Assembly (NCBI GenBank): GCA_022829145.1
Contig: CM040764.1
Coordinates: 2,875,552 to 2,939,551, forward strand
Length of the DNA stretch: 64,000 nucleotides
Direction of reading: 5' to 3'
DNA from: Albula goreensis
Lineage: Eukaryota > Chordata > Actinopteri > Albuliformes > Albulidae
The translations under genes were made by a program, and so were the position numbers. Numbering within the stretch: the stretch's first letter is position 1; every line of letters begins with the position of its first letter. The notes below the pieces were generated by a model that was not told the DNA's origin, searched no databases, and was given only the letters and a program-made list of their open reading frames with translations. Of this stretch, positions 33,709 through 48,512 are shown piece by piece.

Positions 33709-36700
33709 GCTTCAAAAATATGGATAATAACAGTGAATTCTAAAACACTTCATACAATAAAAATGGATACTGCAATGCTTAAATCTCAAGCCAAATGTAC
33801 TTACTGTTGGGAGAATTCTCTTACTCGCACATAAGATTACCAGGTGTGAAGACATTCTGCACAGGCAGTGAAATTATGATTCAGATATGACAATTATCAC
33901 TGCTGACAAAATGATTGTTTTGTTTGGACCATCTTTGCTTTCTCTCTCATTTTGAACATGGAAGGGCTACTTTTGGAACAATAAAGAACGGCTTGGTTCC
34001 CCACTCTGGCCTGCGCAGTGCATTCAATCTACTTTAATTTAAGATCTACTTTTAAGTTCAAACAACCACGATCCGACCCTTGTTATTATGAAAATAATAA
34101 TTCATGCGGTTACGTGTCTCCAGTCTTCTGTTTCAGAGCTGAGCTCCGCTCTGTAATCATGAAACAGAATGCTGTAAACTGCCAATCAAAATCACAGTTC
34201 CTTCAGTTCAGAGAAGAGCTGAAAGAGACTGAACTGGTTGCCCAAAGCAACTGTTTGATGCATGCTTCACTTGTTGCTCTTCTGTGCGGTGTAGTAGATG
34301 ATGCCCTTATAGATGAGTTGGACTGTTAACCCTGGTATTCTGGTCAAATTCCCACATAAATTAGCTCTTTGCATATAACCACCTGATAATACAATGCCAT
34401 ACAATTGTGTGGCTGCACAACTCTGCAGCTCCCGCCCGCTTTGATTTCTTAAGCTGTCACTGCAGAAGTGACTGAATTTGTGGTTGACCTAAATGGCTAA
34501 GGTAAAGGTAGAGAATTGTGACGCAAGTCTTATTGTCAACTTGTAAGGTCTGATTCACTGAAGCATGTAATATATGCAAACCTGTTTTGCTGGTGTAATG
34601 ATTAAGACAGAGTATGATTGGTGGACGTCGTTTTTTTCCTCAAATCACAAATCATATCACTGAAATGTGCAAATATGTGCTTTCATGCATCTGGCCTATA
34701 GTCAGCAGCTGATCAGGTATTAATGTAGCTTGGTAGTTAAATTACCTAAAGAAACTGCTTTGGGCTGGCATAACATTATATGATAATAATAATAAATCAT
34801 AATAAAAATTATAATAATAAAAAATGTTTTTAAAGCCACTGATAGCCCTTTGAATTAAGCATGAATTACCTTCAAAAAGGCATTGTTGTGTATATTAATT
34901 AAGCACAATCTAACAGTACCTAATATTTGTCTTTAGGTTATAGGTCTATTACTTTCTCCACAAAATTGCTTGAAATATATTTTTTACTGCTACATTTTTA
35001 GTGGACAGATTCTATCATATAGTTTTTGGTCTATTTCAGAGTACAACAAGAGCAGAGCCTTACCAAGAATTTGGCTAAGAGATGATATCGTTTCTGGTCA
35101 ATGTCTCTAACTGCTACCATTACAACTGCTGTTCCTGACATCATTTAAACTCAGTTCAACAACCAAATGTTCATAGTCCACAGTAAGAGGTGTTCGCCAG
35201 CCGAGGAAACAAACAACATGTGTGTGACACAAACCCTGAAACTTCCCCCAACCCCCTTGTCCACACTGAAAAGTGTTGAAAATGTTGAAAACGCCTCCCA
35301 ACCCCCCTTCTTGTTTCTCCCCAGCATGGAGGAAGCAAACACAAGATCACATTTCTGTCCTTCTGCCCGTCGTGACTGAATGGATTCCAGCGTCCTTCAC
35401 AGAGGGGTTGACCGTTTGACCCCCGCGCGGGGCTGTACTAAATCCTTTCTTTTACGACCTCACAATCACTGGGTTCCAGCCACTGCTGGCAAACTAACAC
35501 AGGTAGCAGTGAACGAGCAATAAGAGGAGGCGGCATTCAAAAAGGACGTAGATGCTTTTTCGCTTACATTCTTGAAATACAAAGGCAAAATTTAAATGGA
35601 GTTTGTTAAAGCAAAAGTTTGGGTGAAGTATTTTCAGACAACCCCTAATTCAAATATCTCTACCCGTCCAATCCGGTTTTCTCCGCAGGTATTGAATCAC
35701 CACGTCCCTTATCTCCCATCACGCACACTGCTTCCGGCATCCCACCCCCTCCCTATCTCCACCTTCATGTTTATTTCCTTTCTTCTGTATTTCTTTCTCA
35801 TCTAGTGGTCCGGTTGGGGGTTCACCTCACCCTGAATTGTGAGGTATGACGCTGCCCCCTTGGACACCAAGCCCAAGATCGAATGTCTGTTCCGTTGTAT
35901 AACTTGCCACATCACAACAAACTCCTAAGCACATTCAATGTTGTCTGAAAATTCATTCGACTCCAACATCATAAACTCAATCTCCAATGCTAGGATTTGG
36001 CTCATTTTCATTTGTTTAAGAATAACATATATAAAAAGTGAACTAACACTACAGAAACCTCAATGCAACTGAGAATTCCCATGACACAGTATATTTTAAA
36101 GGCATTCACAGGACATATCAAAATCAGTAATTGCAAGTTTTTTTTTCATTTTATCATGTCATAAAAAGCAGAAATTGGTCTTTGTGGTGCAGTATGGTCT
36201 GTTTTCAAATCTTCAGTGCTTTGCCATCGTATAAGCCAGAAATACACCAGCTTCCCCCCAAAAAAGAAGTAGTAGTAGTAGGATGAAAAAACTGCTGGAA
36301 GGAAGTGTGAGGAAGCAGTTTTTTTTCTTCCACATTTGCAAACTAGGTCTGTGGAGACTCTCTGACTCTAGTTAGGTGTCACATGAGAAGTAGTTTTCGC
36401 AGTCATACTCTACCTCACCCCCTGGCTACTCTGACAGTGTCCAAACATGCATGTCTGTGGAGGGAGAATAACGAGCTCTTTCTCCACACAATTTTCTCAG
36501 CATAAATTTGAGCTCCGTTTCACATTGGCAAACATATGCTTTTTTAACTGACTTTTTGACGTTCTTCTCCGGACACAAGAGAAAATCTATACGTTTTCCC
36601 CTATCGATCATTTGCTTAATCTATACATTGTTTTATGGAATAAAATATAAAAAATGTTTCAACCATGACAACGCAAGTGATATAACACAAACTTTTGGTA

Positions 36701-37490
36701 AAGTTGAAGGTCATCACCATACAACATGTTTAAATCATAAAGCTAATATGTTGTGAATACAAAACAGGAGCTAAGTATGATACATTGCATGTGCTTTTAT
36801 CATTTGTAATAGCTGCTCCAATAAGGTCTGTGAATTGAAATAAAATTTCTTTCAAATGCAAATACTGTACTTAGCGCCTTATTTGAAACAGATTGGTAAA
36901 GTCAATTTATGGTGCAAATGTAAGTAAATAGAAAAATATTTGCCCTACATATTGTATATATGGGGGATTCTTAATTTGGTTTTTCTTTTGCCCCATTTTA
37001 CTGAATTGCACTGGTGTACATATTTAGAAACTCATTCATCAAAAGACATATCACGTACATACGGTGCTGTTCTTCATTAAAAGTGCCGAGCCTGTTTTAT
37101 TGTCCTGCAATAAGCAATTGGGAGATTAAGAACTTGGAAAAGGGATGACCGCAAATCATGTAACGCTCTTGGTTTTTTGATGTGCAGTAGCTTGGAGATA
37201 TGTGAATCTAATGGTTTTAAGTCCTCGCGACACATGTTCTTCTGCGGCTTTGTGGAAAAATGTGCATCCATTGTGACTGGGAAGAGATTCTGCAACACAT
37301 GCAGACAACGGGATTTCACTAATGACTGGAATGCACATTTGTCTGGACAAGCTTGTTGTAGCTATAGGGTATCTGAAACCTCTTGCTAATTAAATCCTCA
37401 AGTTGCACATGATCGTTTTGGATTTCAATATAAACCGTTTGAGCAAAATGATTTGTTGAGGATCTTTCAGAGTGATTTGTAAAATTTAAA
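33709..37490. other. upstream flank, no gene recognised
   Basis: AT-rich sequence with complex blocks near 34010-34330 and 35370-35560. The 34018-34329 frame (plus strand) starts with GTG and resembles no known domain. It is more likely conserved non-coding or chance. Confidence 0.5.
34778..34826. repeat. (AAT)n-rich tract
   Basis: Imperfect AAT/ATA repeats (TGATAATAATAATAAATCAT and following) ending in an A run. Simple sequence without other content. Confidence 0.75.
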
Positions 37491-37540
37491 CCTGCATTCA
37501 ATCAACAGTTGTCCTTAACTTGAAGTTCAATGATCCCACA
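37491..37540. mobile_element. family C MITE fragment
   Basis: CTGCATTCAATCAACAGTTG followed by TCCTTAACTTGAAGTTCAATGA matches one terminus of family C. The opposite terminus is not recognisable. Confidence 0.4.
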
Positions 37541-40500
37541 CTGAAAAAGAGCACATATTGATGTATTAGTCAAAGATAATCCCTTAATATCATTAGCAAA
37601 ATGTTCTTTCTTGAATATATAGTAAATAATGAGCTCCCACTGTCAAGATGAATTGAGCTGGTAACAGTGAAACCACAGACATCATGTCTGAATTTGCATT
37701 AATCTCTATTGCGTGATACAGCAAAAAAACACTATTCTTGTGGCCACATGAAACACAGTGGGTGATCTCTGACCAATCACATGCCAAGGTTCACATTTAC
37801 AGGGCCTGGGAAATAAAGACTACATGCCATTTGCTGTGAGGATGTAAGCCCCACCCACCACATATGATTGGTCGGTCCATGTGAGCACAGTAAGAGTCTG
37901 CCTCACTGTACTTCAATGAAGTCAAGGTGGTTTGTAGTAGCTTTGTAAATACGGTTGAGACAAGGAGATGGTGTTTCAATTCCTTAAGGGCTATGGGATG
38001 TCAAGACCCTTATGGTCTGAAATGACACAAACGAGCACAGACACACATCCACAAACGCAGGTAGAGATTGCAGATGAAATATGCATATGAAAATATAGAA
38101 ATTTTTATCTAATTGTGTTACTGCTTTTGTATCTCTCTTCACCTACACCAACGAATCATGCTAGTTTTTCCTTCTCAAGCAGTGGATCACAGACAAATGT
38201 ATACGGCTTAGGCTGCAACATAGCAACCTCCTCTTAATGGCCAACTTATTTCAGCCCCTTTGATACATAAATACATGACAGAATGAATATCCTGGCCCTG
38301 TTTTCCGAACCTAGCGTGCCTGCTGCTGTAAAAGCGACCATTCATATAACGCAGTGTGCTTTGACGATCTCTCCACATCTGAGCAGACTCGCTGCAAAGG
38401 TGCCACATACACGAAATCTGGCCAAGATTTTCCAGGTCAGCCGAGAGCTCCCCTGCATCATATTTCACAGCGGGGTCAGGGAGTGTTTTTTGGGGGGGGG
38501 GTGGGGGGCAGTGATAATGGCCTCTCGCCTGACAGCGATCCGGCCATTTAACAAGCATTCCACTGTGATGGGGGGCTCCTCCGATCCTGCCCTGAGCTAA
38601 GCGCCCCCCGCTCTGTGACGCGGCAGACAGCTCCCACAGTGATACACATCTCACCGAGGTCTGATGAAGATCTTAAAAGTACCCTATCCTGCAGAAACCA
38701 CTCATTGTCATTCCACACGGGGATAGAGGGACGGTGCGCTCTTAAACATCACCACAAATGGAACCTCGTGGAACTGTGACTTCTTAAATAATGTGTAACA
38801 CACACGCACACACACAAACACAAATCCACAAAGGCCAGCGATTCATTCATTATCTTCTCTTCCACATTATGTGCTGCATACATAAATATATACATGCCAT
38901 ATATGGCCATATAAATATATGAAATATACATACATCGAGCGTACGATCATGACTTCGAAACATGGTGGTCTATCTTTATGGGATGGGAGGTTATCTCATG
39001 GGAGTCATTGGGTTCAGTTATTACTCTTCAAGACAGAATTATGGTCAAAGTATATGAAGCCCTTTTAGGCTACCGAGTGCCCCCTATGGTGCTAACATTG
39101 TTTCCTGAAGACATTCCCAAATTCCAAGACATTTGGAGACAACATCGTAGGTTTTCTTTCAAAAAGAAAAAAGGAAGAAACTGCTTACAAATGAAAAAGT
39201 GCATTGCATCACATACAGCAATACACCATATAGTAGAACATTAGAAATAGCAGAGCATAGTTAGTTTCGATAAATTCTGGAATCCTCTTCTCCAAGCTTT
39301 AGTGTATGGGTGTATACCTGTGGCTATAAATGTGCTTGTGGCTTACTCTGGCAGTCTTTTTGGCCTGATAAGAATCTGCAGTTGAGGACATGCCGAAATG
39401 TACCTGGGAGTTACAGATGTTAGCTAGCAAAGCACGACAGCTGATTTCCACTATCTAATAATGGGAAGCCAAGCTAATAACACATTAGTATTAGTAAGTA
39501 TGTGATTAGCTGTGATTAGCCGTTTCTTGCTTGTGATAATCCAACTAATCAGACAAATGTAAGTACTTTCTGTTTTTATTCATTATGGTTCACAATCAAC
39601 TAAGACAGTCGCAAGACATATATTCAGACAGTGCACACATGAGAAGAAAAATGAGATGAAGACCACAGATGCAATTATGGATAAGTAATTATTGTCACGA
39701 TGTCAGCCTGCTAACCAGCTGTTGAGATATGAAGTAAAAATGTACAGTCAGGTAGTTTGTCTGGCTGAAATTACTTCCATGGATCATGAACATAAAGCGG
39801 GCAGAGTAAAAAAAAAAAAAAAAAAAAATTGAAACGTCATATTCGTGTGGATGGTGAGAGGAAGGAAGTCTGGAATTGTAGACAGTGTAAGCAAGAAGAT
39901 TCGTCAGACATAGGAGGAAGGTGAGTGGTGGACGTCGATGGTAGGAGTTTGGTCGGTGGTAGAAGGGAGTTTGGAAGGTGAATGGTGGAATGAATGAGTT
40001 TCATTGATGGAATTAGGGAGCTTGGTAGGTAGAATGAGGGAACTGGAAGGTAGAAAATGATGACTTATGAGGTGATCTGCCATTTTAAGTATCTGGTTTA
40101 AAAGTGTCTGGCTATTTGTCTGGTGAGAAAGCTCTGGTCAAGTTACTTCTGTGCCATTCCTTCCACTGCTGGCTGAAATAGTATCACGGTGTACATTTTG
40201 CATTCGCTTACATCCAAAACTGCTACATGCTAAGGCTGTACCAAGTCACAATTTGTCCATCCTAAGGTTGTCACAGCGTTTTTGTAAAAGCAATATTGGG
40301 AATTGTGATAATACAAATGGAATATCCATTAAAAATATCAGTTAATTAAAAACACAGCCAATTCTGATACACCGAGTGGTGGATGGCACTGAACTTCTTA
40401 ACATAAAAAAAGATATTTAGGTTTTCAAGTCATCTTTGCTTCCTAGTTTTCCTTAAAGGGTCAATTTTGACTGTACATACCTGAGCAGGACATTTGATTC

Positions 40501-43500
40501 CCTTTAAGACTCTGCCCAGTGGAAAGTCATAGACTAAACAGGAAGCTGAGACCGCTACCCGAACCAGATACTGTACTTACGCCTCTCCAGAAACCAGGGC
40601 TGGCAGAGTGTATATTTGGGAGGGCCAGCAGTCGATGGAAAATGTTCTTCGTTTTGGAAATCCACATGTCAAAAATACCTTGCTTCTAATCCAATTCTTA
40701 TTGTAAAAGGCCTTTCATGAACTGATTGAAATACCTGTTGTTGTTATAGGTAACATGCTAAACACGGTACTATGATACTATCTGTTACATGCAAAGTCAC
40801 TTCAACTAAAATTATAGTCTATGAAATCTCAAGAATGAAATATTTTCTGTGAAAGTACCTTGCTTTGGTATGTTAACTACAAAATATTATTTTATGTATT
40901 GTGTACTTCTGAATGAATATTTGTGAAATGTTATACAGGAGATCTGTAACATTCACAAAGCACACACTGTTAAGACTCCTTACAAGATTATAGTCTGTGA
41001 AAACTCCAACGTAACATACCACTATTGACACACAAAGAGGGAATTTGTTCCAAACACAAAGCAGTCCCATTTTGAGCCTAAAAACCTCCGTAATAAACCA
41101 GCATTTCACAAGCTTAACTGATTATAAAAGAAACACGGGCATGAATGTATATTTATGTAATAACGGACCACGGATATGAAGTTGTGGCGACGAACATACT
41201 TAAAAATAGCGAATCACAAAATCAACAGAACCACAAATGGCAAAGTGAATTTTTCTTCACGAGCAGCCTGAAGACATTTCCAGCACACTTTGAGGAGGCC
41301 TTCCCGGCTGCTGCAGAACGGTTTATTTAGCTAACCTGGTAAGGCCATTTAGTTTTGCGCTGTAGAGGGATGACTGCATCCCTTCTCTGCTTCCACATTC
41401 CTGGCGCAACAATGACCTCTCTCCCTCCTTAATCTTTTTAAACAACTTCTGCTGGGGGAATACAAAAAAACAGAATGAAGCCAGACTTTCTCAGCTTCTC
41501 ATTTTACCCCGAAACTGCATTCAAAATATCCAGAAAATGCAAACAAACAAAGCTGAGCATCATACAGAGAAAACAACTGATTTGACCATTGAAAAACAAC
41601 CAATAAAAAAACGGTGCATCCATTCAACTGGTTGTTGAGCCACTCTCATTCCTTGGTGTCTGGGAATGAATGAATACAGTCTCCCTTGTGGTTGTAGGTA
41701 TTTTTGACATGCAGTTTTTCCCTGAGTCAGCACTGGAAGCAATTAGTCTGGTGTTCACTGTATATCCGGCAAAGATTTATCTTGTTTTCTTACAAGTGGA
41801 ACACACACTTGTACTTGTTGTTGACCGAGCTTAGATTCACTGTGACTGCAACCCAGTTTTTCTTAAATGAATAATGGAAGTGTTACCGTTTGGGAGCTCT
41901 TAAAATGGATGGGGAAATGCTAGCGTAGCGAAATGCGGCGCTTAAAATTTGTCACTCAGAGTGAGGGACAAAGTATGAATGTCGTGAAATTGAGCCTGGG
42001 ACCTGGGGCTTGGAAAAGTGTCCATTGAGTGAATAATGGGAAAGTAATGACGACGATGGTGCGAAAAAGAAATTCACGGCACTTTGATACAACATCTTGG
42101 GGTAACAAAGGTGTCACGGTGATATATGACGGTCGTCGTTATCGAGCTGAAGGATACGCGCTCATGTCGTCACTCATCGCAGCGGCAGGAGCACAAATCC
42201 AGAACATCTTGATGTGATTCCCACAACCATCCATGTGAATTGAAGCAGCGCACCAAAGAGAGGCCCCCTTTTTTTTGGCTGGAACGATCGGAAAAACACA
42301 TGAACTCCATTACGAGCCTCAGTTTATCATATCATTTTCGATGGGAGGGCAATCAGTGATCGCTATTGTTCTACCTGGAGCTGATCTTGTCTCATACCCA
42401 AAAGTAATTTTTGTACTCATCCAGCTTCAACTGCTTGGATGAGGAATGAAAGATGGGATATCATGAAAAAAATGAGAACCTGAGCGCAATATTTTCCCAA
42501 ACATTATTCATCTACATTGGTCTTATCAGAGAAACAGATATCTTTCAATGGCAATTACATACAGAAGGATTTGTACCATGAATCAAAGCGGTGAAGTTAA
42601 GAAAACCTTTTATCCTTTTTCTGGAATGTTCTGGAAGATTAAATGCTTTTCTCAGGAAAAGGTGGGCAGCAAATGTACCGTAGCAGTGTATACACACAAA
42701 AAAACCTCCTTAAAATGAAATTTTGACCGATTCACATACGTTAATAGCGGGTTTGCAACAATCATGGTTTTTGAATCACTGTCTTGTATAAACATTGTAT
42801 CCACAAATGCCTGCTCTTTTTAATTAGAAAACCGTCCGCAAACTACACAGAGGAAGGGGAGCCACACTGGTTTTCCATTAGTACAGGCAAAAGCATTTAT
42901 TCCAGTTTCTATGTTCTCGCTGCTACCAAATGAACATTAGCTTGCATCATTTCATTCATGATTGCTGTAATAACAAAATTGTACATCCACACCATAATAG
43001 CACAGATCAAGTAACTTTGGACATGGGTTTGAGGGCAGGTCCAGAACAGTGAATGTATTGCTACTGTACTGCAGAAGGTCCGAAATTGGCAAGTGAAAAG
43101 AAAACAAACCAAATGAGGCGAATGCATAGTGAGGGAAAATATGTGCCAACAACAAAGGGAGTTTGGAAATGTTCGACCTGCCAAATTGAAAGACATCAGT
43201 TACTCCACCCTATGTCTTTCACCAGCATGATGGTTGCATCAAGAGCTGGCCCTGGTTAGTACTTGCTTCTGGAAGCAGTATATGAGGACCAGTAGGAGTT
43301 GGTCTTCCCCCTGGACCAATCAGAAAACCAGTTCTCTGGGGCAGTGACAGGGACACTGTAGTATAGGAGAAGCAATCCCCTACATTATATGAGATGTTAA
43401 AACAAGGCACTGACTCACTTTGGTCATTAAATGAAAGGTCCCTCAGAGCTTACTGCAGAAAGTACAGGGTTCCCTTGTGTCCTAGCTCAATTCTAAATCA

Positions 43501-43715
43501 GGCTCTCGCAACCTGTCATCTAAACATCCTTTAGCCTAACTGGCTCAATAATCTACTCCCACTTCAACTTGTGATGTGTGGTGACTGTTCTTGCACAAAA
43601 TGGCTGCTGTGGATGAGGTGTGGTGGTGCTACACATCGGCGGCCATTCAACTTTCCTCCTCCAACTGTAAAGTGCTTTATGAAAGGGGCCACCTAAAAAT
43701 AAAACATAATGAAAC

Positions 43716-43738
43716 TTTTTTTTTTTTTTTTTTTTTTT
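43716..43738. repeat. poly-T tract
   Basis: An uninterrupted run of T. Similar A/T homopolymers occur at 16977-16995, 20959-20977, 24515-24534, 39808-39828 and 44190-44208. None is flanked by clear target duplications that I could see. Confidence 0.8.
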
Positions 43739-46378
43739 AACTTACTCACCATCAGCTTTCAGACTGCACACATTGTCTGTTTACAGCAGGATGCAGAGGT
43801 CGGGACACCGTGCATGCTAAGTCTTGCAGGCTCCTTGTTAGCATTCCTTGTCTGCTCCCCCATAGGACAGGACACATACCTGGAGACAACAGGATGTACA
43901 TCTGGGCTGAGTGAAATGGTCAATGTTTTTTTTCATTGACTCCTATAGATTTGTCAAGTATCGAAATCGTATTCTATCGATCTGCCTCCGGTGACTAGTT
44001 TGCATTTACGAAAGAATGTTTTTGAGCTCCTCATGTCTTGGTACAACTGTATTATTCCCCCTGACAGAAAACACTACCTTCATTACCATCCAAACCTTCC
44101 CTTTAAAATACATTTCACAAATATGTACTATCCCTTTAAAAGTTGGACAAACATGTTTGCTTCAACAGCCTTGGTTTTGGTTAGTTGGCAAAAAAAAAAA
44201 AAAAAAAACAGTTGTAAACCTGGTAATTAGCTGACTACCTTTGTATCTGGTTACAGTATCCTAAGCATGGTCATTTTTGTGTGCACAAGCTTAATTGATT
44301 CCTTTTTATGAAATTGGACTACTTTCTCCTGAAGATTAAAGTTGGATTTTATCCTCCTTGGGGCTGCCATGATATTGAAGTTCATCCAGAAATATTCGAT
44401 GGATTCAGTTCAGATGATGTTAAAAAATGCTCAGTCTTATTTTAATTAAAATCACAAATTTAATTTCAGTGGTATTTGTCCTTGTGATTTCACTGACAGA
44501 ATACTATAACCTAATGTCAGGCACAGTTGGATTTGAGCACATAAAAACATAAAAACCAACAATGACGTATTTTGTTGATACTGGTCATTCTTTTTTGGCT
44601 TTATCTGTTTTATGTCACAAAATTGAAACAACAACACATGACAACAATTTGTCCCTCTAAAATAAAGAACGTGAACTGAATTGTAACAATCTATAAAGAT
44701 TACATCATTATATCATAATCTTGTCCATCACGGTACAGCTACAGAAACATTTGGCTGCCTGACAGACAGCTAGTGCTTTTACCTCAGGTGACTGACTGCG
44801 TCTACAAACCAAGAAAAAATGTTATGTTATCTTCAGTCTTTGCTGTCGTACGAATACAATTCTGTATAATATTTATTCAAATATAACTGTTACTTGAGCT
44901 AAAATGAACAAAAAGACATTCTTCTCTGCAACTTCCTGTTCGGTGTACTCAAATTACACTCCACACAATGCTAACTACTGTCTCCCACAATGCATCTCTT
45001 TCTCTCATGCCAGAAACCAAGCAAAAACCACACAAGTCTGGGAAAATGAGTCAGTGGGGGAACAAAAATAATGATTCACTGCCAATCATCAGAGAAATGG
45101 AAAAGAACATTGATGTTGCCATTGTGATGTTAACCGCTTGATGTGTCCTGGACAACCGTTCACACACTCAGTCTCTCCGAACTTGAAACAAACATCATAA
45201 AAGTTGATGACCCATTCAAATCCTTATGTCTTCTCAGATTCTGGAAAGTTGATATCCAGAAAAGTTGCGATGCAAATTTATGAAAACAATAAAATTTGAA
45301 TTTTGGGTAACCTGCTGCTAAAGAATGGACACCATTAATCAAATAACATCAGCTAGCAGGAGAGACATTTATTTCATCCCAGAGCACAACAAGAGAAATG
45401 CTTTGTCTGCTTAGCTAAATACTTAGGTCACCAAACAAGAGAATTTCAGAAGCCAAGAAAACTACAAGACATGAAATTCACAATGGAAATAATGGGTTTT
45501 CACAATGGAAATCAATGTGCTCTAAAGTCGACTACAATCACGAGCCACAGAGTAATCAAAACTAGTTATAACATGAGTGAATAAAGATAAAATAGTTCAC
45601 TTTTTGCATTGGGAGGAGGAATATTTGTGTCCTCTCTATGTGTCCTCTATCTCTCTATAAATCATTTCTATCTATAGAAACTGGTAACAGGAGTTTTCAG
45701 TGTTGTGTTACAGGACAGATCAATAATTGTTGTCATAAGATCTTTGGTAATTCTGCTTTGTAATTACAGGATGTGACAGATTGGAAAGGTTGGGTTTTCG
45801 ATGGTGAGGAGACAGAAAGATCAGTGTTTCTGGTATCTGGCAAAGCTGTGGAGTCTGTACTTCTGGATCATTTGAGGCCTCGGCTGCAGCACTGTGGAAG
45901 GGAACCTCTCGCCCTCCAGGTTATTTCTTCCCCTCCATTACCTCCTGATCTCGCTGTTGTTATTACAATAACAATACAGGGTCCATGGCCTGCTCAGGGG
46001 GGTGGAGTGGGGGGCTCAGCTGTCAGAGTGTGAGCAGGCCCTGGAACTCTCTGGAACGCTTCCCCAGTGCAGTTTCTGGATCTACGCCAAGCCACGATGC
46101 AATTCCACGGGACGACGCAGGACAAGCGCCAAGCGCGGGGCCTCCCTCCGCAGGGGCGCGTGAGAACACACTGAGGCATTAGGACCCAAATTAGTTATTT
46201 TCGCAACCGGCTCCCATGAGCCGACTCCCCAGGTCTGTGTGTACTCTGCACGTGGGGGGGGAGAGGATGGGGTGGGTGTCCCGGTGAATTAGGGGGCCTG
46301 TCCGCTGACCCCAACCGCTGACGCTAAAGCAAGTCAGACGAATTTTAAACAAAAAGGCTAACATTTCAAACCGTGGGG

Positions 46379-46413
46379 CGTTAGCGCTGATTAACGGTGG
46401 CCCGGCGCTAACG
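46379..46413. repeat. 9-bp perfect inverted repeat followed by homeodomain-like motifs
   Basis: CGTTAGCGC (46379-46387) and GCGCTAACG (46405-46413) form a stem with a 17-nt loop. Immediately right is ATCGATTGATTGG, which contains ONECUT-like (ATCGATT) and PBX-like (TGATTG) cores. The surrounding 46300-46480 is CpG-containing, complex sequence. Confidence 0.6.
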
Positions 46414-48512
46414 TGATTTATCGATTGATTGGAAACCCTGTGCGTTTCGACAGGACTGGTCACCTAGGAGCCATGATTTGTGGTGTGCGCTGAACTGCGG
46501 CCTGGTTTGTCTTTCCTTTCAGTCAACCCGTTCCTCGGGTTCACCCCTCTGTACACTCCTCCCCCATTTTAAAAAGCAAAAACTGTCCCTTCGGTGGTCC
46601 ATATCGGAAGCATTAAAAGACAGATGTGATCTTTTACAAAAACCTGCCGAAAAAAAAAAAAGGCTGGTGGGGCAGAAAGGCAGGGATGGAGTTTAAGGTC
46701 TGACGTTTTCTTTCCCCTGTGTGGAAGAAAGAACGGCATGGAGCAGAAGAGAAGTGGATGCCCTTTGAGGAAAAAACATATTGGAAAACGACTGGTTAGA
46801 CCCGGCCCCATGAGCCTCACTATTTTGGTGAGAGAACTTTCCCTGGATTTAACCTGTGAATACCTACTGCCATATCCATGACATGCTCCAACTGCCTGGA
46901 TTCAGTCTACTCAATCTGGTATTTTTTTGCCTTAAAACCAAAATGTCTTGCATTTATTTGTAAGTCAAACTTAACGAAAAATGTCATGTGGTTCACCAAT
47001 GATCATATTTTATGAAGAATTGCCCATTAATATGTCAAGAACACGAATGAACCCTTTAGAATGAGTATTATCAACAAAAACACAGTAATGTCCAATATGC
47101 CCAATACAAGTGAATAAAACAATGCACACTCAACATTAAGTCCCCTTATAGTGATTAAATTTTGTTGTTGTTGGAACTCAAAAGCGACGATTTCTTAAAG
47201 CTGGCAGCAAAGGGGTCCGATCATAAAAGAGCTGCGAAATTATGTACAATCCAGCATCTGGCTTTCTGTGTCAGGGGAGCTGCAGTAATATTTAAGACCA
47301 TCATAAACATTTTTGTCTGACGTTGATACATTGCCGTCCAATGGAAACGCAGTTGAAAAAAAGGAAAAAAGGAAGAAAAAAAAAAAGATGGGAAAGCCAG
47401 AGGCTAGTGTTCGCGGCGGAGTCGCAGGTTCCGTTGCGTTCGTGGTTTTGGCATGCGGCCACGATGATAAGTCTCTGACAAATGTCAGATAGGAAAGAAC
47501 ACCCGACACTACAGAAACCGGTGCGCATGTTCTAGATTAGAATGGCAAACACTGAATGTGTGAAGCATATAGCTTGCCTGGAACCATTTAGCCACTTTCA
47601 ATGGATACTGCATGTGGAGTAATTTCTTCCTGAATCGCAGCCATTTTTCTATATAATACTTCAGGTATTTTTTCTACTTTTCCATAGATTTGATTTGTAT
47701 ATGCTAACTGAGGACTGCAATGGAAAGCCTGAATAGTGAACAAACTGTTTCCAATCAATTTTCAAGTCCATTACTGACATTAAAAACTACTCTTTTTTTG
47801 ATACAGACAGGTGAAGAAATACAAGTTTGGAAATGATGGACTTCATTTCACATTCTACTATATCCTTTTTGTAGAACTGAAAGCATTTTTTGACAGCTTA
47901 CTAGCTTAGTGGTGAATTATATAGATTCTCTTGAGCACAGACTTTGTACATACGGATCATTGCTTTTAATTGTCACTCCAGAGCTTTTTTTTTAAGTCAA
48001 ACATTCGGCTTTTGATTCCGATTTCCATTTTAAGAGAAAAAATGAATTTTTTTTGGGTTTGAGGGGTGGTGTGAATGCCTGCATTTCGTCAAAGGAGGTG
48101 TGGGGGAAGGGGGAGTGGACCTGGGTGTAAAAAGTGACCGTTCAGAGTCCGCTAGCAGTCGCTGAAGGCAATGAAAGTCTACAGACAGTTACACCATCCC
48201 AGAAACACTTCAGTTTGCAAACTTTCCCCAGGGTTCAATGGCAGTGGGGGAAAAATCCTGTTAAATAACCAGTTTGTATTCCTGTTTCATGAATTACATA
48301 TTTTAAATTCCCACACCAATATAACATACTGGGGTTTATCCATACTTAATACATTGTAATATATAATTATGTTGTATTGAATAATACAATGTCTTTATTT
48401 AATACAATGTCATTATTTCACCAATTATGAATTCCCGGTGAGTTAAATAACCACTAAACTGCAGCCTGTTCTTGCTGCTGGGTGAGTAAGAAGGCAGTTA
48501 TTTTATAGAGGT

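Larger units (their letters stand above)
37541..48512. other. upstream flank, no gene recognised
   Basis: About 11 kb with poly-A/T tracts. Complex blocks that could be regulatory lie near 38270-38660, 41130-41440, 41880-42230 and 45890-46480, plus a CG-containing segment near 47390-47530. Open frames up to 148 codons occur in these blocks on both strands at once, which argues against coding. Confidence 0.5.

Noticed and set aside
34018-34329. 103-codon plus-strand frame with a helical-looking C-terminus
   Set aside because: It begins with GTG rather than ATG, has no upstream acceptor I trust and no known domain.
38208-38654. 148-codon open frame on the minus strand
   Set aside because: Part is translated from a G/C homopolymer run, there is no domain, and a 105-codon frame overlaps on the other strand.
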